NCBI GenBank assembly: GCA_002355495.1
Contig: AP017424.1
Span: forward strand, 7,195,501 to 7,259,500
Source: Streptomyces laurentii
GTDB taxonomy: Bacteria; Actinomycetota; Actinomycetes; Streptomycetales; Streptomycetaceae
Direction of reading: 5' to 3'
DNA: 64,000 nt
The notes under the pieces are model-generated. The model did not search any database. It was not told the origin of the DNA and saw nothing but the letters and a program-made list of their open reading frames with translations. Of the stretch, positions 16,706 to 24,501 are shown piece by piece. Made by a program: the position numbers and the translations under genes. Numbering within the stretch: the stretch's first letter is position 1; every line of letters begins with the position of its first letter.

Positions 16706-17693
16706 GGGTCAGCGCCTGACGCAGCGTCCGGATGGTGAGCTCGATGGCCGAGTTTGCCGCGTGGGTGTCGCGGAGGGCGTTGAGCATGACGAAGTCGTGG
16801 ATGATGCCTTGGTAGCGGACGGCGGTGACGGGGACGCCGGCGGTGCGGAGTTTGGCGGCGTAGGCCTCGCCTTCGTCGCGCAGGACGTCGGCTTCGCCGG
16901 TGATGATGAGGGCGGGTGGCAGGCCGGTCAGTTGTTCGGTGGTGGCGCGTAGGGGGCTGGCGGTGATCTCGGCGCGCTGTGTGGGGTCGGTGGTGTACTG
17001 GTCCCAGAACCATTGCATGCCGTCGCGGCGCAGGAAGTAGCCCTCGGCGAACTGGTGGTACGAGCCGGTGTCGAAGTTCGCGTCGGTGACGGGGTAGAAC
17101 AGCACCTGCTGGACCAGGGGCACGTCTGCGCGTTCCTTGGCCATGAGCGTGAGTGCGGCGCTCATGTTGCCGCCGACCGAGTCGCCGGCGACGGCGATCC
17201 GGGTCGCGTCCAGGTTCTTGGCGGCGCCGTCGGTGACGATCCAGCGGGCGACGGTGTAGTTCTGCTCGATCGCCACCGGGTAGCGGTGTTCGGGCGACAG
17301 GTCGTATTCCGGGAAGACGACCGCGGCGCCGGTGCCGACGGCCAGTTCGCGCACGAGGCGGTCGTGGGTGTGGGCGTTGCCGAAGACCCAGCCCGCGCCG
17401 TGCAGGTAGACGATCACCGGCAGACTTCCGGTGGCGCCGGCGGGCCGGACGATCCGGGCCCGGACCTCACCGGTCGGACCACCGGGGACAGTGACCCACT
17501 CCTCGTCGACCGCAGGCTTGTCGATGTCGCCCGACTGCGCGTCGTCGACGACCTTGCGGCCCTCGGCCGGCGGGATCTGGAACAGGAACGGCGGCCGGGA
17601 CGTGGCCTCGGCGAAATCGCGTGCGGCCGGCTCCAGGACGGGTGTGACAGGTGCGGCGACGGTGTCGGGGACGGTGGATACGGGGTCGGTCAT
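16698..17693 (-). CDS. alpha/beta hydrolase (HSL-like esterase/lipase)
   Basis: 331 aa. Hormone-sensitive-lipase family signature HGAGWVFG (oxyanion, HGGG-like), nucleophile GDSVGGN, late Asp in ITGEADVLRDEG, His in YQGIIHDFVML. The preceding VFPEYDLSPEHRYP stretch is also typical. These enzymes hydrolyse short acyl esters. First gene of a five-gene leftward operon (esterase, YaaH-like, amidohydrolase, isochorismatase-like, DoxX). ATG 17693. The AraC regulator is divergent, 254 nt away, and is the likely controller. Confidence 0.92.
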   Translation of the reverse strand: MTDPVSTVPDTVAAPVTPVLEPAARDFAEATSRPPFLFQIPPAEGRKVVDDAQSGDIDKPAVDEEWVTVPGGPTGEVRARIVRPAGATGSLPVIVYLHGAGWVFGNAHTHDRLVRELAVGTGAAVVFPEYDLSPEHRYPVAIEQNYTVARWIVTDGAAKNLDATRIAVAGDSVGGNMSAALTLMAKERADVPLVQQVLFYPVTDANFDTGSYHQFAEGYFLRRDGMQWFWDQYTTDPTQRAEITASPLRATTEQLTGLPPALIITGEADVLRDEGEAYAAKLRTAGVPVTAVRYQGIIHDFVMLNALRDTHAANSAIELTIRTLRQALTHA

Positions 17694-17947
17694 GCTCCGG
17701 CCTCTCGATGGGGACGGGAAGGGATGGGGGTGGCGGGCAGAGCCCGCCGACGGGGGTGCCGTCGCGCCGGTTTCGCGGGGCACTGACGAACGTAGGCGGG
17801 CATCCGCGCCCCGGGTCGTCCCTGGGTGCAGAGGACTTGACCGTCAGTGCAGCGTTCGGCGCGGAGCGCCGCGCGGCGACCCAGAATGCGGAAGCGGGCA
17901 CTGCCCAGGGGGGGGCCGGTATCGAGAGAGGCGAGAGAGGGAACCAC

Positions 17948-18937
17948 GTGCTGCTGCTGGATCTGGAGACCTTCGATCCGAAGGACCGCGTGGACGCGTT
18001 CCACGAGGCCCTGACGGACGATTCGGTACCGAACGACATAGCCCACGAGACATCGGCCACCGGGATACGTGCCCGGATAGAGGCCTGGCGGCTGGGTCCG
18101 CTCGACCTCGTCGACGTACGCAGCACCGGCTTCGAGGTCCGGCGGACGGCCCGGCACGTCCGCGGACACCGCGAGCGCCCGGTGGTCTCCTTCTCGCTGC
18201 AGACCTCCGGCGTCCACCATGCCGAGAACGCCGACGAACGGTACCTCCTCGGCACCGACGACGTCGCCGTCTTCCACGAACTCGCGCCGCGCCGCTACGG
18301 CTGGTCGGGGGAGGGGTCCTCGCAGGCCGTCACCATCGACATGGAACACCTCGGGGTGCCGGTGGACACCGTCGTCCGCGCCTCCGTGCGCCTGCGGTCG
18401 AGCCCCCTGCACGACCTCGTGCTCAACCATCTCCGCACCCTGTGGCGGGACCCCGGCACGCTCGCGGCCGACCCCGGGGCCGCGACGCTCGGCAACGGCA
18501 CCACCGACCTGTTCAGGGCGCTGCTCACCTCGGCCGCCCACGACACGGACGACCGCCGGGTCCGGGCGGCCATGGACGACTCGTTGGCCACCCGGGTCAT
18601 GGCGTACGTACGCCGCAATCTCACCGACCCCGAACTGACACCGGAGCGCATCGCACGCGAACACGCGGTCTCACGACGCCAGTTGTACGCGGTCCTCGGC
18701 CGGGCCGGCATCAGCCTGGAGCAGTGGGTGATCGGGGAGCGGCTGGAGACGGCCTGCCGTCTGCTGACCTCGCCGCGCCATGTCGGCCTTCCCATCTCCG
18801 CCGTGGCCGCCCGCAGCGGGTTCACCAGCCCCAGCCATTTCACCCGCCGCTTCCGGGCGGCCTACGGGGTCACGCCGCGCGAATGGCGGCGGCTGCGGAT
18901 CCAGGACACGGCGCGGTCCCGCCCCACCGACTCCTGA
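17948..18937 (+). CDS. AraC family transcriptional regulator
   Basis: 329 aa from GTG 17948 (GAGAGG seven bases upstream). The N-terminal half matches the AraC_binding_2 sensor domain (DLVDVRSTGFEVRRT, VVSFSLQTSGVHHAE, DVAVFHELAP). The C-terminal half has two HTHs: ERIAREHAVSRRQLYAVLG and ISAVAARSGFTSPSHFTRRF, ending AYGVTPREWRRLR. It is divergent from the esterase-amidohydrolase operon, so it probably activates that operon in response to its substrate. No clear direct-repeat operator was identified by eye in 17694-17947. Confidence 0.92.
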   Translation: MLLLDLETFDPKDRVDAFHEALTDDSVPNDIAHETSATGIRARIEAWRLGPLDLVDVRSTGFEVRRTARHVRGHRERPVVSFSLQTSGVHHAENADERYLLGTDDVAVFHELAPRRYGWSGEGSSQAVTIDMEHLGVPVDTVVRASVRLRSSPLHDLVLNHLRTLWRDPGTLAADPGAATLGNGTTDLFRALLTSAAHDTDDRRVRAAMDDSLATRVMAYVRRNLTDPELTPERIAREHAVSRRQLYAVLGRAGISLEQWVIGERLETACRLLTSPRHVGLPISAVAARSGFTSPSHFTRRFRAAYGVTPREWRRLRIQDTARSRPTDS

Positions 18938-18958
18938 CGCCCGGGAGGGAGCGCGCGC

Positions 18959-19120
18959 TCACGGGCGACCGAACGGCGCGGACGGTTCCGGCGACGTGGA
19001 CGGCGCGGAAGCGCCGGCCACCGCCCCCAGCAGCGGGAACCCGGCCGCCACCAGAACGCGGTCCGATGACTTCTGTCGAACCGTGATCGCCGAGTCTCGG
19101 TCGTGGTCTCGGTCGGTCAT
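18959..19120 (-). CDS. small hypothetical protein, 53 aa
   Basis: ATG 19120 has an excellent GAGGAAAGG ribosome site. The product begins MTDRDHDRDSAITVRQK, charged, then has one hydrophobic stretch RVLVAAGFPLLGAVAGASA and a Pro/Ser tail. It could be a small single-pass membrane protein. The stop lies 22 bases after the convergent AraC stop. It is divergent from the GNAT gene across a 178-bp region containing a dyad operator-like element. Confidence 0.55.
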   Translation of the reverse strand: MTDRDHDRDSAITVRQKSSDRVLVAAGFPLLGAVAGASAPSTSPEPSAPFGRP

Positions 19121-19199
19121 GCCGATGCGCCTTTCCTCGTGGTGCTGGGTGGTTCTTCGTGGTCGGACCCCAAAGCCGGTACTCAAAACTATCGAAGTT

Positions 19200-19228
19200 G
19201 AAACGTTCGTTCTCCCAACGAGCGTATT
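19200..19228. promoter_or_regulatory. dyad, candidate operator between small ORF and GNAT gene
   Basis: Two 12-nt arms (19200-19211 and 19217-19228) match at 9 of 12 positions around a CTCCC spacer, core CGTTCGTT/AACGAGCG. It lies in a locally AT-rich stretch with TTGAAA and TATTAT-like elements, so it probably overlaps a promoter. The binding protein is unknown. Confidence 0.45.
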
Positions 19229-19297
19229 ATGCTTGTCGTGTCCGGATGGCCGACGAAGGCGGCCGGGACCGTTCGAGAGTCCGAGAGAGGGGAATCC

Positions 19298-19963
19298 GTG
19301 GACGTACCGAAGGAGCCGGCGACGCGCGGCGACGACGGCCTCCGGCTGTGCCGGGGAATCCCGGAAGGAGCCGAACAGCAGGTCGCCGCCCTGTACTGGG
19401 AGGCGTTCGGGCGCAAACTCGGCTCCGCGCTCGGCCCGCCCGACAAGGGCCGGGCCTTCCTCGCCGCCCATCTGCACCACGACCGCGGCATCGCCGTGCT
19501 CGACGGCACGGGCCGGGTCGTCGGCGTCGCCGGCTACGACCTCGCGGGCCGCGGCCTGACCGGAGGGTCGGCGCGTGACGTCCTGTCCGCGTACGGGCCG
19601 CTCGGCGGGCTGCCCCGGCTTGCCCTCCTCGCGCTGTTCACCCGGAAGCCCGCCGAGCGGGAACTCGTCATGGACGGCATCTGCGTGGCGGCGCCCCATC
19701 GCGGCACCGGCATCGGCAGTCTGCTGCTGCGCGAGATCGCCGCCGTCGCCGCCGAGCACGCCCGCACCCGGATCCGGCTCGATGTCATCGACGTCAACCC
19801 GCGCGCCCGGGCTCTCTACACGCGGCACGGTTTCACCGCCGTACGCACCCAGCGGACCCCGTTCCTGAGGACACTGATGGGATTCGGAGCCGTCACCACC
19901 ATGCACCGTGCCGTCACCCCCGACGGCCCCGGCGGAGGAAACCCCCTGTGCCCCACTCCCTGA
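19298..19963 (+). CDS. GNAT family N-acetyltransferase
   Basis: 221 aa from GTG 19298 (GAGAGGGGA upstream). The acetyl-CoA motif A is ELVMDGICVAAPHRGTGIG followed by LLLREIAAVAAEH; RGTGIG is the pyrophosphate loop. Motif B is RLDVIDVNPRARALYTRHGF. Preceding strands carry IAVLDGTGRVVGVAGYD. Substrate unknown. The 3' end overlaps the start of the PaaX-like gene by 16 bases, so the two are coupled. Confidence 0.9.
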   Translation: MDVPKEPATRGDDGLRLCRGIPEGAEQQVAALYWEAFGRKLGSALGPPDKGRAFLAAHLHHDRGIAVLDGTGRVVGVAGYDLAGRGLTGGSARDVLSAYGPLGGLPRLALLALFTRKPAERELVMDGICVAAPHRGTGIGSLLLREIAAVAAEHARTRIRLDVIDVNPRARALYTRHGFTAVRTQRTPFLRTLMGFGAVTTMHRAVTPDGPGGGNPLCPTP

Positions 19964-20988
19964 CCCACCCCCGAGCGGACCGTACGCACCGGCCGGAGAT
20001 CCCCACGCGGCTGCTCGTGCACGCGCTGGTCCGCGAGGACGGGGCCGTCGACGCCGGTGAGCTCTACTCCGTCGCCGGTCTCCTCGGCATGACCGACCAA
20101 CAGGTCCGGCTGTGTGTGAAACGCCTCGTCGGCGAAGAGAAGTTCCGGCAGGAGGGCCGGGGGCGCAAGGCCGTCCTGCGGGCCGTGTCCGACGCCGCGA
20201 CCGGCACCCTCGCCCCCGACGCCGACCACGTCCGTCACGCCTACCGGCAGGACCACGGGCTCGCGCCCTGGGACGGTACGTGGCACCTGTTCGCCTTCGC
20301 CGTACCGGAAGCGCGCCGCACCGCCCGCGACGCGCTGCGCGAAACCCTCCTGCACCTGGGCGCGGCACCCCTCCAGGGCGGGCTGTACGTGGCGGCCAAC
20401 CCCATCGCCGACCTGGTCGAGGCCCAGGCCCGGCAGCTCGGCGTCCTCGACTCCGTCACCTTCCTCACCAGCACCGACCTGCGGGTCGGGGAGCTCACGG
20501 ACCCCCGTGAACTGGCCGCCGCCGTATGGCCGCTGGACGCGATCGCCGCCCGGCACGACCAGCTCGCGGACTTCGCCACGGCCTGCGTCGACCGGCTGGC
20601 CGCCGCCGATGGGGCTGATGGGGCTGATGGGGCCGGGGGCGGCGGCCTGTCCGGGGCCGAGCGGCTCACCCTGGCCGTGGAACTCGCCGCGGAGTTCGGC
20701 CACGCCATGACCCCCGATCCGCTCCTGCCTCCCGAGCTGCTACCCCGGCCCTGGCCCGGCAGCCGCGCCCGCCGGCTCGCCCGGGAGTGCTGGGCCGCCC
20801 TGAGCGCCCTCCCGGACGAGCACGGCGACGCCACACCGCCGCCCCGCCTGTTCCGCCTGTTCCGCCTCTACGACGACGCGTTCACCGCGCCCGAGGAGCC
20901 CGGCGAGCGCGGTGAACGCGGTGAGCGCGGTGAGCGCGGTGAGCGCGGTGACGGTGGCGATGACGAACCCGGCGAGCGCTCCCGGTGA
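19948..20988 (+). CDS. PaaX-like transcriptional regulator
   Basis: 346 aa from GTG 19948 preceded by GGAGGAAA. It has an N-terminal winged helix (TRLLVHALVREDGAVDAGELYSVAGLLGM, then VRLCVKRLVGEEKFRQEGRGRKA), the typical PaaX opening. A central domain contains WDGTWHLFAFAVPEARRTARDALRETLLHLG, which corresponds to the PaaX middle domain. The C-terminal part has small low-complexity tracts: an A-D-G repeat near 20607-20640 and a GER repeat near 20900-20950. PaaX regulates phenylacetate catabolism in some bacteria, but no paa genes are here, so the target is unknown. Confidence 0.8.
   Translation: MPHSLTHPRADRTHRPEIPTRLLVHALVREDGAVDAGELYSVAGLLGMTDQQVRLCVKRLVGEEKFRQEGRGRKAVLRAVSDAATGTLAPDADHVRHAYRQDHGLAPWDGTWHLFAFAVPEARRTARDALRETLLHLGAAPLQGGLYVAANPIADLVEAQARQLGVLDSVTFLTSTDLRVGELTDPRELAAAVWPLDAIAARHDQLADFATACVDRLAAADGADGADGAGGGGLSGAERLTLAVELAAEFGHAMTPDPLLPPELLPRPWPGSRARRLARECWAALSALPDEHGDATPPPRLFRLFRLYDDAFTAPEEPGERGERGERGERGERGDGGDDEPGERSR
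20902..20950 (+). repeat. 9-bp in-frame tandem repeat (GER tract)
   Basis: About five copies of a GGTGAGCGC-type 9-bp unit encode a Gly-Glu-Arg repeat at the C-terminus of the PaaX-like protein. It is likely variable in length between strains. Confidence 0.8.
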
Positions 20989-21016
20989 GGAGCGCTCGGG
21001 TGAGTCCGTCCGTCTC

Positions 21017-21367
21017 CTACTTCACGGTCCGCAGGATCGCGTCCAGCTTGCCCTCCAGGGCCTTCTTGGGCGCCGCGCCGATCCACGAGCCCACGGGCCG
21101 GCCCTCGTTGTAGACGACGAAGGCGGGAACGGACGTGATGCCGAGCCGCGTGGCCGGCTCGGGCTCCTCGTCCAGATCGATCCGGACGACATCCAGCCGG
21201 CCGGACCGCTCGGCGGCCAACTGCGCCACGTGCGGGGTGACCATCCGGCACGGGTGGCACCACGTGGCCCAGAACTGGACCAGGACGGGTCGCTCCGCCT
21301 GGAGGCCGCGCCCGGCGAACGTCTGCGCGGTGACGCTGTCCACCGGGCGGGGAGTGGGTACGGGCAT
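21017..21367 (-). CDS. thioredoxin with WCHPC active site
   Basis: 116 aa thioredoxin fold: RPVLVQFWATWCHPCRMVTPHVAQLA, then DVVRIDLDEEP, cis-Pro loop GITSVPAFVVYNEG, and a closing helix. The active site is WCHPC, not the canonical WCGPC. Replacing Gly by His usually raises the redox potential (as in DsbA CPHC), suggesting a more oxidising role. It lies 79 nt downstream of the flavin oxidoreductase gene on the same strand, probably its electron partner. Confidence 0.92.
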   Translation of the reverse strand: MPVPTPRPVDSVTAQTFAGRGLQAERPVLVQFWATWCHPCRMVTPHVAQLAAERSGRLDVVRIDLDEEPEPATRLGITSVPAFVVYNEGRPVGSWIGAAPKKALEGKLDAILRTVK

Positions 21368-21378
21368 GGGACGGTTCC

Positions 21379-21413
21379 TTGTCGTGTGTCGTGTGTCGTG
21401 TGTTGTGTACGGG
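21379..21413. repeat. 8-bp tandem repeat between oxidoreductase and thioredoxin
   Basis: About three and a half copies of a TCGTGTGT unit, then one degenerate copy, within the 79-nt spacer. Confidence 0.7.
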
Positions 21414-21445
21414 GGAGCGGGGCGAGGTGTCGGCCCGCCCCACGA

Positions 21446-22429
21446 CTACTCGGCGGGGACGGCTCCGGCCGTGAGGCGGTGCTGTTCGACGGCGCGGTCG
21501 ACGTCCTCGTCCAGCAGGTCGGCGTTGAGGGCGAAGGCGGCAGCGGACCCCATGCCGGCGGCGGTGATCACCTGGGCGCGGGGATCGATGACATTGCCGG
21601 CCGCCCAGACACCGGACACGCTGGTCAGGCCGGTGCGGTCGGTGACGATCCGGACGGTGCCGTCCGTGTCGCAGCCCAGGCCGGTCAGCAGCGCGTCGTG
21701 CGGCACCATGCGGGGGAAGAGGAAGGCGGCGGCGCGGGGGACGACGCGGCCGTCGGCCAGTTCGACGCCGCGCAGCTTGTCGCCGTCGACGACGAGCCGC
21801 GTGATCTCGCCCTCGGCCAGGCGCAGCCCGTACGCGGTCAGCCGCTCCCGGTCCGCGGCGGCCAGGTCCATGGTGTGCGGGAAGAAGACGACGTCGTCGC
21901 TCCACTGCCGCAGGAGCAGGGCCTGGTGTACGGCTCCCGGGTGGGTGCCGAGGACGGCCAGGGGCTGGTCGCGGACCTCGTAGGCGTGGCAGTACGGGCA
22001 GTTCAGCAGGTCCCGTCCCCACCGCTCGCGGACGCCGGGGATGTCGGGCAGCTCGTCGCGCAGCCCGGTCGCGACCAGGATCCGGCGCGCCTTCAGTACC
22101 ACCCCGCCCGCCATACGGACGAAGTAGCCGTGGTCGATCTCCTCCACCCGCCCCTGAAGGAGCCGGACGCCGTACCGGGCGATCTCGGCGCGCCCGAGTT
22201 CGAGCAGGGCCGCCGGCGGCAGCCCGTCGCGGGACAGGAAGCCCTGCATGTGCGCGGCGGGCGCGTTGCGCGGCTCGCCCGCGTCGATCACCACCACCTT
22301 GCGGCGCGCGCGGCCCAGGAGCAGGGCGGCGTTCAGACCGGCCGCGCCGGCGCCGATGACCACCACGTCGTGGACATCGTCGAAATCTCCGGTCCGGCTC
22401 CGGCCGTGCTGGTCGTTCATCGTGTTCAT
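21446..22429 (-). CDS. FAD-dependent oxidoreductase, thioredoxin-reductase-like
   Basis: 327 aa. The FAD-binding GxGxxG is VVVIGAGAAGLNAALLLGRA; the second nucleotide region is around PLAVLGTHPG; the C-terminal FAD motif is VSGVWAAGNVIDP. It has a CPYC dithiol (NCPYCHAYEV) at the place of the redox-active CxxC of thioredoxin reductases (CATC). This is the actinobacterial TrxR-like subgroup and includes a HPGAV variant of the usual GGGDSA NADPH loop, so NADPH use is not certain. ATG 22429 has GGAGG. Operon with thioredoxin; divergent from an XRE-cupin regulator with a dyad in between. Confidence 0.9.
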   Translation of the reverse strand: MNTMNDQHGRSRTGDFDDVHDVVVIGAGAAGLNAALLLGRARRKVVVIDAGEPRNAPAAHMQGFLSRDGLPPAALLELGRAEIARYGVRLLQGRVEEIDHGYFVRMAGGVVLKARRILVATGLRDELPDIPGVRERWGRDLLNCPYCHAYEVRDQPLAVLGTHPGAVHQALLLRQWSDDVVFFPHTMDLAAADRERLTAYGLRLAEGEITRLVVDGDKLRGVELADGRVVPRAAAFLFPRMVPHDALLTGLGCDTDGTVRIVTDRTGLTSVSGVWAAGNVIDPRAQVITAAGMGSAAAFALNADLLDEDVDRAVEQHRLTAGAVPAE

Positions 22430-22467
22430 GTCGGATCAACCTCCTGCCGCGAGACTGCGCGCCCGGC

Positions 22468-22499
22468 CCGGAAGCGGCAACATTCGTTGCCATTTCCGG
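22468..22499. promoter_or_regulatory. 32-bp dyad, likely XRE-cupin operator
   Basis: A symmetrical element in the 92-bp divergent region. The inner palindrome is GGCAAC-ATTC-GTTGCC (22476-22491). It is flanked by CCGGAA (22468-22473) and TTCCGG (22494-22499), each separated from it by two unpaired bases. It lies midway between the two divergent starts. Confidence 0.75.
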
Positions 22500-22521
22500 G
22501 ACGCGGAGGTCGAATGGGGGC

Positions 22522-23130
22522 ATGGACGAGCACGCAACGATCGCCGCCGCGCTGGCCGAGGTCGGCCCCCGCCTCCGGCGCATCCGCACCCGGCGTGGGG
22601 TGACCCTGTCGGCGCTGGCCGAGGCCACCGGCATCTCCAAGAGCACCCTGTCGCGGCTGGAGTCGGGCCAGCGCCGCCCGAGCCTGGAACTGCTGCTTCC
22701 GCTCGCGCAGGCCCATCAGGTCCCGCTGGACGAGCTGGTCGGGGCGCCCGAGGTGGGGGACCCGCGGGTCCGCGTCCGACCCCGCGTCCACAAGGGCCGC
22801 ACGGTGATCCCGCTGTCGGCGCAGACCGGAGGCGTCCAGGCATGGAAGTCGATCATCCCCGCCGACCAGAACCGGCCCGAGCCCGTCACGCACGAGGGAT
22901 ACGAGTGGGTGTACGTGCTGTCCGGCCGGCTGCGGCTCGTCCTGGCCGACCACGACCTGGTGATGGGACCGGGCGAGGCCGCCGAGTTCGACACCCGCCT
23001 GCCGCACTGGTTCGGCCCCGCGGGGGACGCGCCGGTGGAGATCCTCAACCTGTTCGGCCCGCAAGGGGAACGCGTCCATGTCCGGGCCAGACCCCACTCC
23101 AGGGCGGACCGGAACCAGGCCGATACCTAG
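22522..23130 (+). CDS. XRE family regulator with cupin sensor domain
   Basis: 202 aa. N-terminal HTH: LRRIRTRRGVTLSALAEATG, then SKSTLSRLESGQRRPSLELLLPLA. C-terminal cupin_2: EGYEWVYVLSGRLRLVLADHDLVMGPGEAAEFDTRLPHWFG. These usually autoregulate and control an adjacent oxidoreductase, here the TrxR-like gene. ATG 22522. The stop codon TAG (23128-23130) is formed by the first bases of a MITE-like element, so the original C-terminus may have been changed by insertion. Confidence 0.93.
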   Translation: MDEHATIAAALAEVGPRLRRIRTRRGVTLSALAEATGISKSTLSRLESGQRRPSLELLLPLAQAHQVPLDELVGAPEVGDPRVRVRPRVHKGRTVIPLSAQTGGVQAWKSIIPADQNRPEPVTHEGYEWVYVLSGRLRLVLADHDLVMGPGEAAEFDTRLPHWFGPAGDAPVEILNLFGPQGERVHVRARPHSRADRNQADT

Positions 23131-23325
23131 GGCCTTTCTTTTGGATCTTGCTGGGCTCGCGTGCCCCGGCACGCGCGCTCGCCGCGTTGTCGTCAGTCGC
23201 CAACTCCCCCGTAGCCCTTCGGGCACGGGAGGTACCCCCACCGCGTTGTCTCCCTCCTCCGCCTTGCGATCACACGCACCGGACCCCGCTCCCTGATCCA
23301 GCCTGACCCAAAAGAAAGGCCCTAA
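23127..23325. mobile_element. MITE-like element with 16-17 bp terminal inverted repeats
   Basis: AGGGCCTTTCTTTTGG at 23129-23144 is repeated exactly in inverted orientation at 23308-23323, with TA at both outer edges. The ~165 nt between has no ORF that I recognise. The size (about 195 bp), inverted ends and lack of coding capacity fit a miniature inverted-repeat element. The source transposase is not in this window. Confidence 0.7.
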
Positions 23326-23369
23326 GGGTGTCCGTACGGTCATCGGAGTGCGGAGCGCGAAGGAGATCT

Positions 23370-23858
23370 GTGGACATCGTGCTGGACCCGCCTCGCGGCG
23401 CCGGCCCCGTACGGCTGGGCATGTCCCTCGACGAAGCGGTCACGGCGGTGTCCCAGTGGGGGCCCCGCGAGGTCGAGCAGGACGACGACGAGAAGACGAT
23501 CCGCACCTCCTGCGGCACCGTGCGCGTCGACATCCTGCTGGAGGAGCCGGGTACGTCGGTCACCGCGGTCGAGCTGTGGTGGCCGGGCGAGGGGCGGGAG
23601 AGCGACGTGCGGGTCCTGCTCGACGGCGACGACGTCTTCGCCACGCCCGCCGAGGAGCTCTTCCGGCGGGCGGCCGCGCGCGGCCGAACCGTCGACACGT
23701 CCGAGCCCGGGTACCCCTTCGTTCCCGGTGTCTCCCTCGGCTTCACCCGGCAGACCAGCCAAGAGGTGCCCCGCACCGCGCAAGGGCTTCCGGTCCACGT
23801 CACCTCTGTCCTGGTCGCGGGCGAGCGCTACTACGACGTCCGCCTGGGGGATCATTGA
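23370..23858 (+). CDS. hypothetical protein, 162 aa
   Basis: GTG 23370 has an AAGGAG site six bases upstream. The product opens MDIVLDPPRGAGPVRLGMSLDEAVTAV, a pattern often seen in small actinobacterial proteins of unknown function. It is acidic and soluble, with a repeated theme LDPP...VRLGMS and FVPGVSLGFTR, suggesting two related halves. There is no catalytic motif, signal or membrane helix. It follows directly after the MITE-like element and is convergent with the lipoprotein gene. Confidence 0.7.
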   Translation: MDIVLDPPRGAGPVRLGMSLDEAVTAVSQWGPREVEQDDDEKTIRTSCGTVRVDILLEEPGTSVTAVELWWPGEGRESDVRVLLDGDDVFATPAEELFRRAAARGRTVDTSEPGYPFVPGVSLGFTRQTSQEVPRTAQGLPVHVTSVLVAGERYYDVRLGDH

Positions 23859-23994
23859 CCGAATCGTGTGCGTCCGGGGGCTCGTCACGGGAATCGGCGA
23901 GGCTGCCCGCGCGGCCCGAACCGGTCGGTGCGTTCGGGGACCGTGGCCTTGATCCCGCGCCGGCGTCGTACGGACGCGCGGACCTACGGACCAC

Positions 23995-24501
23995 TCACCC
24001 GCCCCGGAACTCCGCGCACCGGTAGGGGCCCAGCGGGTCGCCCTCGGACGGCCGCAGGGTGACCTCGACGTCGTCGGCCCGGACCTTCGGGTCGAATACG
24101 GACTGGGCCCGCGCCAGCGTGCACACCAGCTGCCCCGTGCCCTGGGCGGGCGTCGCCTCTCTGTACGGCCCCTCGACGCGGACGGTCACCCGGGTGCCCT
24201 TCCCGGTCGCCGAGTAGCCGCCGAGCTCGACGAGCGAGGTGAGTCCGTCGCGCTGTTCGGCGGGTGGAGGCTCCTGGCCGAGCAGCTTCAGGACCCCGTC
24301 GAGACTCTCGACCTTCCGGTCGAGGACGGGCACCCCGCGCAGTCCGGAGGGGGACGCGTAATACAGCCGTATGCCGCGCGTCAGCCCGGACGCGGGCTCG
24401 CCCGCGCCGACCACCCCGGTCGGCTGGACCCCGCAGGCCGCCAGCGCCGTCCCGAGCACGGCGACCGCCACCGCGACCGTGCCCGTGTGCCGCACCTTCA
24501 C
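23995..24501 (-). CDS. lipoprotein, third gene of two-component operon
   Basis: 168 aa. Type II signal peptide with lipobox LAAC (VAVAVAVLGTALAAC). The mature part reads IRLYYASPSGLRGVPVLDRKV, then LTSLVELGGYSATGKGTRVTVRV; this strand order resembles GerMN/LpqB-type sensor domains, but the match is weak. GTG 24501 overlaps the histidine kinase stop in GTGA, so it is translationally coupled to the kinase. In Streptomyces CseABC and LpqB-MtrAB, lipoproteins modulate the sensor kinase, and a similar accessory role is inferred. Confidence 0.8.
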   Translation of the reverse strand: MKVRHTGTVAVAVAVLGTALAACGVQPTGVVGAGEPASGLTRGIRLYYASPSGLRGVPVLDRKVESLDGVLKLLGQEPPPAEQRDGLTSLVELGGYSATGKGTRVTVRVEGPYREATPAQGTGQLVCTLARAQSVFDPKVRADDVEVTLRPSEGDPLGPYRCAEFRGG

